A DNA stretch of 64,000 bases. It comes from Phoronis australis (lineage: Eukaryota > Phoronida > Phoronidae). The stretch lies in assembly GCA_002633005.1 (NCBI GenBank), contig NMRA01000275.1, forward strand, positions 506,893 through 570,892, in the 5' to 3' direction. The position numbers were made by a program, and so were the translations under genes. Of this stretch, positions 35,647 through 64,000 are shown piece by piece (the first letter of the stretch is position 1; every line of letters starts with the position of its first letter). Under the pieces are notes generated by a model that was not told where the DNA came from, ran no database searches, and saw only the letters and a program-made list of their open reading frames with translations.

Positions 35647-36556
35647 NNNNNNNNNNNNNNNNNNNNNNNNNNNNNNNNNNNNNNNNNNNNNNNNNNNNNN
35701 NNNNNNNNNNNNNNNNNNNNNNNNNNNNNNNNNNNNNNNNNNNNNNNNNNNNNNNNNNNNNNNNNNNNNNNNNNNNNNNNNNNNNNNNNNNNNNNNNNNN
35801 NNNNNNNNNNNNNNNNNNNNNNNNNNNNNNNNNNNNNNNNNNNNNNNNNNNNNNNNNNNNNNNNNNNNNNNNNNNNNNNNNNNNNNNNNNNNNNNNNNNN
35901 NNNNNNNNNNNNNNNNNNNNNNNNNNNNNNNNNNNNNNNNNNNNNNNNNNNNNNNNNNNNNNNNNNNNNNNNNNNNNNNNNNNNNNNNNNNNNNNNNNNN
36001 NNNNNNNNNNNNNNNNNNNNNNNNNNNNNNNNNNNNNNNNNNNNNNNNNNNNNNNNNNNNNNNNNNNNNNNNNNNNNNNNNNNNNNNNNNNNNNNNNNNN
36101 NNNNNNNNNNNNNNNNNNNNNNNNNNNNNNNNNNNNNNNNNNNNNNNNNNNNNNNNNNNNNNNNNNNNNNNNNNNNNNNNNNNNNNNNNNNNNNNNNNNN
36201 NNNNNNNNNNNNNNNNNNNNNNNNNNNNNNNNNNNNNNNNNNNNNNNNNNNNNNNNNNNNNNNNNNNNNNNNNNNNNNNNNNNNNNNNNNNNNNNNNNNN
36301 NNNNNNNNNNNNNNNNNNNNNNNNNNNNNNNNNNNNNNNNNNNNNNNNNNNNNNNNNNNNNNNNNNNNNNNNNNNNNNNNNNNNNNNNNNNNNNNNNNNN
36401 NNNNNNNNNNNNNNNNNNNNNNNNNNNNNNNNNNNNNNNNNNNNNNNNNNNNNNNNNNNNNNNNNNNNNNNNNNNNNNNNNNNNNNNNNNNNNNNNNNNN
36501 NNNNNNNNNNNNNNNNNNNNNNNNNNNNNNNNNNNNNNNNNNNNNNNNNNNNNNNN
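35647..36556. other. Assembly gap, 910 N
   Basis: A run of N only. Apparent open frames that pass through it have no meaning. Its right edge coincides with the inner end of the right inverted arm. Confidence 1.
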
Positions 36557-37374
36557 GGACCGAACAGTGCCGCAGTGCGATATTGCAAGTGATATAAATA
36601 GGATATTCTGGACATCTTGCATGAAAAATAAATGTTTTTCCACCACGAAGTTTGGTAAGGTGATCGTTTATGAATTGAAACATCGCTGTTTTGTAGCGTT
36701 TTATCACATATTTATGCCGTGGCTCGAAATTTCATTCTTGATTGACGAGTGGCACACGGCCGCTTAACCCCGATTCTTGTCTTGGGCCTACTTCTTTGCC
36801 GAGCATGTTTGGCGCAACGGCAAGTGAGCAATGCCGGGCAGTCGAGATAAAACAGCAAGCCACAGAACCATACACTGAAAATGTCATTGAGTCACGGTGT
36901 GTTGACTATAAACATCCCAAACACAAAAAACATCTGAATCAAGGTTTTCAAACTTTTATTACAACCAACTTTAAAACTGCTCTCTGACTATGAACTTGGC
37001 AGCTAGTACGAGACTGAAACCATAAATCTGACGTCTGCTATGACCTCTGCAACACGTGAAGCTTTCACGCGCGCACTTTAGCAAGATGAAATAGTTGCAA
37101 TCCAAGTAGAGGCTGCGTGGTCACTGGTCGTCTGCGCTCTACACTACAGGCCACAGGGTTAAATAACAAGACCGCAGGACGGCACGGGGCTATTACTCAG
37201 CAATTCTGTAAATTTAATAGTGAATAACTAATCTGAGGGCATGATAACCTTTGTTAGGATCATCCGCAGTTATGACATTTTTCATGTGGTGACGTGACGA
37301 TAACGCACTTTGAAAAGTGGTACGCGTTCCGAGTAGGCCTACGACTACGTGTGTGGTGTGGGTACTTAGATCAC

Positions 37375-37495
37375 GAGGAAAGATTAACCGCCCAGGGCGC
37401 TTGCCTGTCGTAATAAGCGCCCATGTACGGTTTACCGCCCACCCTGGATTTTTTGGGTTTGCAAATTTAACCGCCCAGGGCGTTAACCCGAACGT
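37375..37495. repeat. Fragment related to the ends of the 43239 transposon
   Basis: AACCGCCCAGGGCGCTTG, GTAATAAGCGCCC and AACCGCCCAGGGCGTTAACC match the terminal text of the element at 43239-44675 (TAATAAGCGCCC, GCGCCCTGGGCGGTTATTAC). Only terminal-like sequence is seen. Confidence 0.5.
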
Positions 37496-38486
37496 TTATG
37501 TTCATGCAACGAATCTTCAACTTACATCGTCTTCACTTCACTCACTTCATTCTTCAACACTGAAAGTGAAACAGACACGTCTAAAAACTAAATTCAAACC
37601 AAAAATTACGACAAAACTAATGAGTATTCACAATACCTGTAAATGCACAAAGATAAAAACGTGTCCCACAAAGCTGATCGGCGAGCTTCTGGAAGGTGAT
37701 AAACCGACAGAACTACAAAGCATGGGAACAGTTGCACAGGTAGCAGCGCGCAAACTTTGTTTTGACCTCTAACAAAAGTCACTAGTTTCCCTTGCAATTT
37801 ACTTTCGTAGTTTATCACAATACTAAATAAATCCAATAGATTTATAATAAATAAAATTGTAAAATGATTTTACAACCATTTTAGTGATAATAAAAATTTA
37901 CAATATACTAAATATTTGAATTCACAAGGGTCATCGCAATCATACGAAGTATATTTTGTATATTGAATTAGTGAGTATGTTGTACGTGAACTTAGAATTT
38001 TTCCTATTGTCAAGATCGTGTGTGCATGAGCTTTGAATAAAATAATGATATAGCAGTCAAGTGAAATGGTTGTTCATAGTAAAGAATTTTTGTAATTATT
38101 GGCCCACGATCACCCATTTGTGTAACCGAATGGGATGAATGTGAAAGAAAAGGGAAAGATTGGAGGAGAATTGTTAATAAATTATTGTTTGGTAAATAAG
38201 GTCTCCAATTGTTGAAAAAAGCCAATGAAGGTTGATTAAATTTATATTATTTCATTGAATTGTACTTTTCACTAGTGCAGTACAAATTTTTAACAATGTG
38301 AAAGTGATTATTTGACTAAATACGCCGAGTTTTCTAGGTATTCGAAGCTCACGCAAATACTATCTTGAGGTCACTCAAAATTCTAAGTTAAAGCACAACA
38401 CCATACACATTTGTACACGACAGCACTTCTTCGGCATTGAATGGCAATGGAATAAAGGCGTTTTAACACTATCCTAAGTCCTCAAA
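37496..38486. other. Region upstream of SLC30A7
   Basis: No gene recognised. It is very AT-rich between 37790 and 38330. The 5' UTR and promoter of SLC30A7 should lie here. An in-frame TAA at 38475-38477 precedes the start codon. No convincing TATA box was identified. Confidence 0.4.
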
Positions 38487-56338
<17,852 letters not shown>

Positions 56339-57494
56339 GATGGTGCTAATCCACACAGCAGTGCAATGATTTTCTATACTAATTCTAAGTAAATCATTCT
56401 CACTTCGTTCAGATGTGTTTACTAAAAATCGTGTAAACTGCTACTTAGGAGCCTGTCTGGCATTTGCTTAGCTTGCCACAAGTGGGGTGATATAGAGGTT
56501 ACATGAGAGGTAACCAAAACCAAAATGTGCTTTTTTGCGAGAATTCTAACTGGAGGTGGTTGAGTCGTAGAAAAAAATGAACCATCCCATTTTGAGTATT
56601 TTATCATGAGCTCAGCTCATTGTGAAAACTGTGTTAAATAGTCTGCCAGTTTTGTTATGTTGTGGGATGTGTTGCAGCTTCTATTTACAAATAGGCACCT
56701 CTGAAAATACACCTTTCTGCGGGGCGTGTCAGCCCTGGCTTGAAGTTATCTCCTCTGATACGTTGCCTTGACATGTATTATGTGAAAACAGCATTTTATG
56801 GTTTATGACTCCATCGTCATGTAATTGTTAACTGTCAATCTTCATTTTTCTTGAACCATTTCCTAGCTTAGTGCAATTAAACAATGTTTATCTTTATTTA
56901 TGATAACAAGTGTTCATTGAAACATGTTCACATGCTTTAGTGCCAAATTAGCAGCTATGATATGTCCAGCTAAACACTCTCGGAGGTTATCAATCTGTGT
57001 CCTTTCTTCAAGTTTTGAGGCATCTTATCTGGTTCACTATCAAATCAGATTTATTGGCAAATGAACAAAAATAGATAGCACCATTACTGCAGTTGAAACT
57101 AACGTGTTTTATAACAAAGCAATTATAAGTCAGTACCTCATTGTTATATCATTTCTTGAAAGTTTCTTTAATTATCAAGTATACTTATGAAGTACTTCCT
57201 TTCCTGGTGAATGAATTTTTCTTGTTAATGAGTTAGAACACTATTTCAGTATCTAATAGCGGTGATCTACTCTCCTTGATTTTTGAAATTAAAAGTTAAA
57301 CATGATGTATGGGTAGCAAGGCTTAAAATTTTAATTCTTTCTGGATGGTTTTATTTCTGGTGATCACTTATGTACCAAAATTGTTTTCAGTGAGATCTTT
57401 GACAATGGGAGGTGCAATTTAAATTTAGATTTTGTTGAAGTAAAGCAGCTTTGTCTTACCAATGTAGTTCGAAGTATTATCTTGAAAAGGGGAA

Positions 57495-57570
57495 AACAGC
57501 TCGAGTGGTAGCAGACTGAGTTGTACTATCTGGGTGAGAACTCCATGGACGGTGCGCATTCGAGGCATTT
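57495..57570 (+). repeat. Possible second tRNA-derived repeat
   Basis: CAGCTCGAGTGGTAGCAG resembles a box A and GCGCATTCGAGGC a box B, about 50 bases apart. The fit is loose. Confidence 0.25.
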
Positions 57571-57922
57571 TGTGGTCAGATGTTGCTCGTTTTTGGCCAT
57601 CGGCCGAGCTGATTTCATTAAGATGTGAAAACAGGCTCGGACATTCTGAAGAATGAGTTTGGTGTAAGAGGACCTTATTAAGCTAAATTGAAGTTTTATT
57701 GTAAGATAGAATTACTAACTAATGAGAACTATACTTAGTAACTTGAGCTTCCTTTACAAAGTGGGATTAGCTGTCGGTATTTGTGAAACAATTCTGTAAT
57801 TATGGTGCTTTGAATGTTCCATTTCTGGCCAGCCATTTGTGAAGCATTTTCCAGAATGGACGATGTAGTTAAAAATGACAATGGGTGTTATGTGACTGAA
57901 TCTACTTCAGTATGAAGTCATT

Positions 57923-57928
57923 AATAAA
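57923..57928 (+). terminator. Candidate polyadenylation signal of SLC30A7
   Basis: AATAAA about 1.6 kb after the stop codon, followed within 25 bases by TGTGTTGCATGTTGC, a GU-rich type downstream element. Other signals may be used. Confidence 0.4.
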
Positions 57929-58329
57929 TTCTATCTGTAAAAACTGAATTTGTGTTGCATGTTGCTTTCTTCTCTACCATGTTGTCTACCTAATTGCTGA
58001 AGAATCTGCATTAAATCTGGTGGGACACAGACACATTATTTATGCCCATGTGCATGTTTTCTTCATTATGATAATGAGAATAACAGTAATGAGACAGAAT
58101 TAGGCAGCTGCTACATTGGACATTTGTAGAGCCTTTCAACATAAATTATTTAAGTAACTTTCTGCATTACAGTATCAATCTCGGGCTCATTTAACCTGGT
58201 ATTTTGGTATTCTAGACATCAAATTGAGCATAATTTTACCTACACCTTTGCTCTGCTTGTCTTCCATCAGTATTAACCAAAGGGACAGACTGACCCAAGC
58301 CAACTGACCCGCCGTTCGAATTTCATAAA

Positions 58330-58680
58330 GCAGAAATAAACCTGCCTTCCATCACAAAAACCAGGTTATAATTTAAGACCATGTAACGGAAATTGTATTT
58401 TAGCCAAATTGGAGATTTCAAGGCTTCACAAGAACTGACAGTTTTAATTTTCTGGAGAGCAGGCTCTACAAGTTGTCACAGTGTGACATGTAAACAGGCT
58501 CTACCAAGTTGTCATAGTGTGACATGTAAGCTGCCTCTACAAGTTGTCACAATGTGACATGTAAACAGGCTGCACAAGTTGTCACATTGTGACTTGTATT
58601 TGCTGAGCATGGTATCCAGGAATTATAAGGTCAGTTAGTTCTTTGCAAACCCAGAAATCTCCTTGCATCTTTTCAATGTT
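58330..58680 (+). mobile_element. MITE family A copy expanded by four ~35-bp palindromic repeats
   Basis: The left text GGAGATTTCAAGGCTTCACA and AAGAACTGACAGTTTT are mirrored at the right by AGTTAGTTCTTTGCAAACCC and AGAAATCTCC. Inside, 58461-58598 holds four units of about 35 bp of the type CTACAAGTTGTCACAGTGTG ACATGTAAAC. Each has a palindromic core GTCACAGTGTGAC or a close variant. Confidence 0.6.
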
Positions 58681-59253
58681 GTAGACTGCAGGACCAGATA
58701 AAGTCAAGGTCGCGTAGGATTGAATGAAAGTTAGTTAATACTGGGAGATCATAACTGGCAACTTATTTTTTTGCATCCATCCCCAGTGCCATGGGCCCCC
58801 CTAAAAATTCTCCCAAATNCCCCCCCCCCCCAACTCAAAATCCTGAATCAGCCCCTGATCTCTAGCAACTAGAATTTAGCCTATTTGTAAAAGATGACAA
58901 TTTCTATTTTTTGGTTGACATGGCTTAGTGGTGTGCCCTTTGTTATTTTGTGAGTTGCATGTACACACACACAGGCAGATACACTACATGGCAAGGCCAG
59001 ACTGTAATATGTTGGTTGTAATGACCACTTGCCTTACAGTGACATAAAGACCAAGATTAATAAATTTATAATAAAATAATTCATTTAGCCCATAGTACAA
59101 ATGAAATACTACTTTGAGATGTTCCAGGAACCTAAAACCAAAGACAAAGTTGAATATAAATGCAGGATGACTACAAACATTTTACCAATCATCGTTCAAA
59201 GCCAAGAGTACAAGCAGTAGCAGAGAACATGCCAATGTGTATGGCCTTATTTC

Positions 59254-59392
59254 CAACTAAGTTGCCAGTTGGGTAACAGTCACTAACAAGGGTCCCACAC
59301 TTTGAGAACCAGTTTTCTCTACTGAATAACGGGCATCAAACTGGTTCTCAAAATCCAAGACCCTTGTAAGTGGCTATTGCCACCAGTTGTAT
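59254..59392. repeat. Imperfect long hairpin, ~55-bp arms
   Basis: The left arm contains CACTAACAAGGGTC and TTTGAGAACCAGTTTT; the right arm contains AAACTGGTTCTCAAA and GACCCTTGTAAGTGG. They are inverted, with a loop of about 22 bases. It could be a miniature foldback transposon or a hairpin RNA precursor; the sequence alone does not decide. Confidence 0.5.
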
Positions 59393-61031
59393 AATAGCAG
59401 TGAAATACTAGTGCTAAATAGTGATTGACTATTCTACAAGCAAGTCAAAACACAGATCTCCAGCTAAAGTTGAAAATGCGAGATAGACAGCATTTAACAG
59501 ACAATGATAATTAAAAGGACATTTATATTTTTCAAGTATATCAAAAATAAAACAGGTCACTCACAAAATATATCTTAAACTTTCTCACACCATGATAGCT
59601 AATGATTTCCATCCCAAACAAATGGTTAATAGTATTCTTGGTACATAAAGTGTCTAAAATGAGTTGGCCAACCGTTCCAAAACTGGGCCACATCATATAA
59701 GTCACGGGTGATCTATTAAATCATTTAAATGTTAGGCACCATTGAATTGCTGCCGTGGCAACAAATTTTTTGCCACGTGGAAGCTAATCAGCCTATTTCA
59801 TGATCTTCATGTTTCGACCATGTGTAACTTGAACGAAATACCCCTTTAAGTGAGCATAAAATATGCAAACATAAAAATTTACCATAGAGTATATTCTCTG
59901 TCATTTGGAGGACCTATAACATTTAACTGCAAATAACACAGAAACTGGGTCAAAAGTACTAGTTTTAGTTTTGCATTAGCTTTTGTGAATATTGTAGTGA
60001 CAAAATTTAAGAAAATAAACATCAAACTGCACTTAAAACTTAACAGAGCAGCTAAAACCTAGAGAACCAATCAATAACTTCCACTTGACACAGAATGCAG
60101 AGTAATAGCTATGGATACAAACTAACCCTATTAAACATTTCACTTCCACTAAAGATTTCCGAGACATTCATAAGTGGCACAGAGGCTTTTATTTACGCAC
60201 ATATGTGTCAATGTCACCCTGCCAAAAATATAAACAAACCACACCGTAACATATGTCATGAGTTAGTAAATCATAGAGCCTAACAGCTTAGTAAATTCAT
60301 TTCTTACCATCTCACAGCAATGTGTTTATTTGCACCACAAGCCCAATCATCTCATGTAGTTAGGCAACAAACACACCTTGTGCATGGCCACAGTTCAAGA
60401 AACTTTTCAAGTGGTTGATGGCATAAATTCCTCATAGATGGCACCACAGGAGACTAGGTGCACCACTCATGTCTGTCCCAGACCACAAACAAATCATAAA
60501 CACAGAGATCAAGAAATAAATATATTGATGACAATATTCAACCTTTACTATAAATGAGACCACTTGTTTCTTGCATGTTGGGCAAATCATTGAGTATTTC
60601 AGATGACTTTATAGCAAGTCATAAATAAAAAGCTTCCGTCAGATCGGCCACCTCAGCGTTGCACAAATGGAACTTTTTTGACTCTTCAGACCTAGTAACA
60701 TTTTTCACAACTCATGAAACTAAAGATACACCTGCAGATACCACTGCCAAAGTTGCCTAAGCAGATAGCTTACAACATGAAGTCAATATACCTGTTACTA
60801 ATATCGTACATTTGACTTTAGCACCAGCAACATCATGAAAACTGTGAAAAGTGCGTGTAGTAATAATTCCACTGATCATCATTCAAGCCATGAATTTAAG
60901 ATTGATAAATCATGAATTCAGATCTAGTCATGCATTTTAACAAAAACCAACACGCACATTAGATACATTTGAACAACAGAAATAAGAATGATGGTAAGCA
61001 CCACTGTGTTTCAGATCTGAACAACAATTTG

Positions 61032-63068
61032 TTAAACGGACGACACTTTTCCCACAAGATTGCCATTTTGTATCTTGATTGTTTCATCCTGAGTCTGTGC
61101 TTTTCCAACTGGTTGTTTTTCAATGAATGTGATGTAGGTGTAAAATATGCTGCCAGCAGCACTGCAATAACAACATATGTACAAATTAACAAAGAAAGAT
61201 AGCAACCAAAGCCGTCTCAATATGCTAACAGTGAAATACATAAACGGTAGTTTTGAAAAAAATTGATGCATTTTTTCTAATCAAACATTGCGCATGATTT
61301 TAGTTATTTTTCTTATTGATTCCTTCAGGATTTCCTCCATAACCAGATGAATTTCAGCAAAATTCATCAACTGTTTAAAACTTCTAGTTTCTGTCTATAG
61401 AACCTTTTGCATGACGACAGCAACGTGGTTGTCCCTTAGTGACAGTTCCACACCAGCTTCTTGAATTCAAAATACCGTACCTGTACAACAAGCTTATAAC
61501 TTTTATGTTACCAGCAACTAGTATGCTCAATTGCCTTTGTGTATCTTTCATTGACTTCATGGTGTGTTCAAGATGAATACGTACCTCACATTTAAACCCA
61601 TAAAATTAGACCAGCTAAATATGTAGTCACCGCCTATCACCATACCCACATAGGTAACAATTAAATTCTGAAACAAAACTAGAAATGTTAGACATTCATT
61701 TCACCTCAGACCATGCTCTAATTTTTGATAAAATCTGAGTCCATTTGATTTTGTTGAAACTGGCCAGAACATATTCTTCAGTTCTTCATTTTTTCCCAGA
61801 AAATAAACGCTGAAATTATTTTTACATTATTCAATCACGGCTGAATACCTAGCAGCAAATACTGTAAACTTTGTCAAGTGTTGTTTTACAATATCTACAC
61901 AATGCAAAACAAGCTAAGGAGAGGCTAAAATTTTTGTAATTTTCATTTTTGTTGAGAAATTTGACAAAATCAATTTTCACAGTATGTGCTCAGCTGGTAA
62001 AGAGTAGCCATGCATGAAATGTGAAGTAAAGCCTTGGTTTTAATTTCAGAAATTTTACACTTATCACTGCAACTACTCAGAAGTCATAAAAATGAACTAT
62101 GAGAATATTACGACAGTTATGCAGACACAAGTTACTACCATAAGTCATTATTTCAGTAAACCAACATTAGCATGGTGTCCTTGATGGCATGTTGACCTTG
62201 ATGGCATAAAAATTTGTGATCTCACTGAATGTCTCGATTTTGAAAATTTGAAGATGGGTAGCAGTTAATTTTCAATTTTGAAATCCATGACAAAATTTCT
62301 TTTTGACTTAAATATAACAAGTGAGGAACCTACCAGAAAAATCGAAAGACTCGCATGATGATTTTAATTGTGACAAAATCACAGAATGAACTTTTTAAGC
62401 ATGTTTGTAAGCTTGTAGTCTCTAACCACTGTGTAGTCTCTAACTACTGTGTAGTCTCTAACTACTGTGTAGTCTCTAACAACTGTGTGGTCTTTAACTA
62501 CTGTGTAGTCTCTAACCATTGTGTAGTCTCTANACTGTGCAGTCTCTAACTACTGTGTAGTCTCTAACTACTGTGTAGTCTCTAACTACTGTGTAGTCTC
62601 TAACAACTGTGTAGTCTTTAACTACTGTGTAGTCTCTAACTACTGTGTAGTCTCTAACTTCTGTTACATAATGTAAAATTGTCCAGTTTAGGACAGTGAA
62701 AAATAATTATTTTGGTCAAGGTCAGCATCAAGTCTATTTTCAGATTCTGTTGATTAGAACCTAGTGTTCAATATTTTCAAAATATGACAAATACCAAAAT
62801 CGTCTTTGTCCCAATCTCCAGAACCAAGAAATTCCCTTTCAGCATCCCAAATTTAAGTGACTGTCACAAACTGGAGAATTTTCACTGTAACATCACAACT
62901 TCAAGTAGAAATTACACAAACCTTTAAAACTCCAACAATGGTAGTAGTAAGAGCTGAGTTGTGTGATGTACAGAGGACAATGGAATACATCAAGACGAAG
63001 CCCATGACACATGATAGACCAAACTGGATGACAAAATAGGGATCTGACCAGCCACTGTAGTCTAAGGC
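61032..63068 (-). CDS. SLC35D: SLC35D-family nucleotide-sugar transporter, last three exons
   Basis: Exons in transcript order: 63068-62922, 61667-61585, 61161-61032, all GT-AG with matching phases, giving the C-terminal 119 residues and a TAA stop. The segment carries family marks: [19 protein letters not shown], then [17 protein letters not shown], then [19 protein letters not shown], and a final membrane segment [13 protein letters not shown] before a polar cytosolic tail. SLC35D proteins are multi-pass ER/Golgi antiporters that import UDP-sugars (UDP-GlcA, UDP-GalNAc, UDP-GlcNAc) in exchange for UMP. SLC35D1 and SLC35D2 cannot be told apart from this portion. Upstream exons lie beyond the window, past the minisatellite. 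The gene converges on SLC30A7. Confidence 0.88.
62415..62660 (+). repeat. 18-bp tandem repeat, about 13-14 copies
   Basis: Units of TGTAGTCTCTAACTACTG with few variants, in the SLC35D intron between exons 63068-62922 and 61667-61585. A single N at 62533 is followed by a shortened unit, so the copy number in the assembly is unreliable. Confidence 0.92.
62664..62890. mobile_element. MITE family B, copy 4
   Basis: The left end TTACATAATGTAAAATTGTC then CAGTTTAGGACAGT matches the reverse complement of the right end (TTACAGTGAAAATTCTCC then AGTTTGTGACAGT). It abuts the 18-bp satellite. Confidence 0.5.
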
Positions 63069-63356
63069 CTGAAAAGTAAATGGATCGGTCATTATTTAAC
63101 ATGTTAGTAAATGGTAGCATTATCATAACTAATAAGAACATATAAACCGTACTCACAGCAAAAAATAAAGAAATCATTAAGAGCCTTTTGATAGCGATTC
63201 ATCAGCATGTCCACCAGGTGTCGTGGGACCAGGGCTGAAGGTTCTGCTCTTCAGAATTTGGTTATAATTTCTGGGAAATTGATACCTCCCACCGTCTCTA
63301 TTCAAGCTGGAAACGTGAATTGCATTACGAACAGACTCCTTCACTCCCAGTCCACT

Positions 63357-64000
63357 GATGGACTTCACTGGCTTTCTCTGGCGTCCACTGGCGTCCACTG
63401 GCCTCCACTGGCCTCCACTGGCCTCTGCTGGCCAACGCTGGCAATGGCTGGCCTCCGCTGTCGTCCGCTGGCCTCCGCTGGCCTCCGTTGGCTTCCATTG
63501 GACTCTGCTGGCCTCCGTTGGCCTCCGCTGGCCTGCGCTGGCCTCTGCTGGCCTCCGCTGGCCTCCGCTGGCCTCCGCTGTCCACTGATGGACTTCACTG
63601 GCTTTCACTGGCGTCCACTGGCGTCCACTGGCCACCACTGGCCTCCACTGGCCTCCGCTGGCCACCGCTACCCTCCTCTGGCCTGTGCTGGCCTCCACTG
63701 GCCTCCACTGGCCTCCACTGACCTGAACAGGCCTCCACTGGCCACCACTGGCCTCCCCTGACCACCACTGGCCTCCATTGGCCTCAACTGGCATCGACTG
63801 GCCCCCACTGGCCTCCGTTGGCCGCCGCTGGCATCCGCTGGCCTCCGCTGGCCTCCGCTGGCCTCCGCTGGCCAACGCTGGCCTCCGCTGGCCTCCGCTA
63901 GCCTCCGCTGGCCTCCGCTGGCCTCCGCTTGCCTCCACTGGCCTCCACTGGCCTCCACTGACCTGAACAGGCCTCCACTGGCCACCACTGGCCTCCCCTG
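63357..64000. repeat. 10-bp GC-rich minisatellite with higher-order periodicity
   Basis: Tandem CTGGCCTCCG / CTGGCCTCCA units of 10 bp continue to the end of the window. A block starting TCCACTGATGGACTTCACTG appears at about 63352 and 63580. A block containing CACTGACCTGAACAGGCCTC appears at about 63716 and 63956, so a higher-order unit of about 230-240 bp exists. Open frames run on both strands because 10-bp units repeat as 10-codon blocks; they are not genes. It lies upstream of the visible SLC35D exons, presumably within an intron of that gene. Confidence 0.92.

Larger units (their letters stand above)
34118..37267. mobile_element. Long terminal-inverted-repeat element spanning the assembly gap
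   Basis: The left arm 34118-35149 and right arm 36557-37267 are diverged inverted copies. Aligned landmarks include GGATGATCC...AACAAAGG at the outer ends, TTGCTGAGTAATAGCCCCG, GTGCGCGCGTG, CATGCAAGATGTCCAGA and the inner end GGCACTG..GGTCC. The left arm is longer through extra internal sequence. Between them lie 35150-35646 and the 910-base gap. No transposase is visible. Clear target-site duplications were not found. A foldback or long-TIR DNA transposon is inferred. Confidence 0.6.
57929..61031. other. Intergenic region between SLC30A7 and SLC35D (tail to tail)
   Basis: No supported gene. It contains a MITE family A copy with an internal 35-bp array (58330-58680), a poly-C run with a single N at 58819 and an imperfect hairpin at 59254-59392. 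The 3' UTR of the SLC35D gene should occupy its right part. Confidence 0.55.

Noticed and set aside
35560-36767. Long open frames of 350-400 codons across the gap
   Set aside because: Most of their length is N.
62415-62660. CRISPR-like array
   Set aside because: Units are contiguous 18-bp tandem repeats with no unique spacers, and the DNA is eukaryotic.
63211-63224. CTCF-like motif CCACCAGGTGTCGT
   Set aside because: It breaks a core GGC position and lies outside the module family; likely chance.
63177-63938. 253-codon minus-strand open frame (and several others on both strands)
   Set aside because: It is an artefact of the 10-bp minisatellite: 10-bp units repeat as 10-codon blocks and stay open in many frames.

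Overview
The window is metazoan nuclear DNA: AT-rich, with four spliced protein genes (GT-AG introns from about 0.2 to 8 kb), many short non-autonomous transposons, tandem repeats, one 910-base assembly gap and four isolated single N bases. The gene content (XK-related scramblase family, mitochondrial NAD kinase NADK2, Golgi zinc transporter SLC30A7/ZnT7, SLC35D nucleotide-sugar transporter), intron sizes and repeat style suggest a bilaterian invertebrate, possibly a marine deuterostome. The phylum cannot be fixed from the sequence alone.

Layout. 529-14387 (+): an XK-related (XKR) gene without its 5' exon(s), six exons, long acidic C-terminal tail; its 8.3-kb first visible intron holds two foldback elements and a LINE relic. 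14388-22615: intergenic, with miniature transposons and a tandem array whose modules carry CTCF-like motifs. 22616-33242 (-): complete NADK2-like gene in nine exons, including a 43-bp microexon; its introns hold a 980-bp tandem duplication and an 18-bp repeat that begins at a 5' splice site. 33243-38486: divergent intergenic region with a long inverted repeat around the assembly gap. 38487-56338 (+): complete SLC30A7 gene in eleven exons, 421 aa; its introns hold a TA-flanked DNA transposon, a 34-bp satellite and a second array with CTCF-like motifs on the opposite strand. 56339-61031: intergenic, tRNA-derived and foldback elements. 61032-63068 (-): last three exons of an SLC35D gene. 63357-64000: a 10-bp minisatellite running off the window.

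The four genes alternate in strand (+ - + -) and do not form an obvious pathway: a membrane scramblase-family protein, mitochondrial NADP supply, zinc loading of the secretory pathway, and nucleotide-sugar import into ER/Golgi. The last two both serve secretory-pathway enzymes, but nothing here shows co-regulation.

The most interesting unexplained structure is the pair of repeat arrays at about 19.5-20.3 kb and 46.9-48.3 kb. They are built mostly of ~145-bp modules, each with a CTCF-core-like motif; the motifs lie on the + strand in the first array and the - strand in the second, so they face each other across NADK2 and the SLC30A7 promoter. All exon structures were derived by eye from splice sites, reading phase and family similarity.
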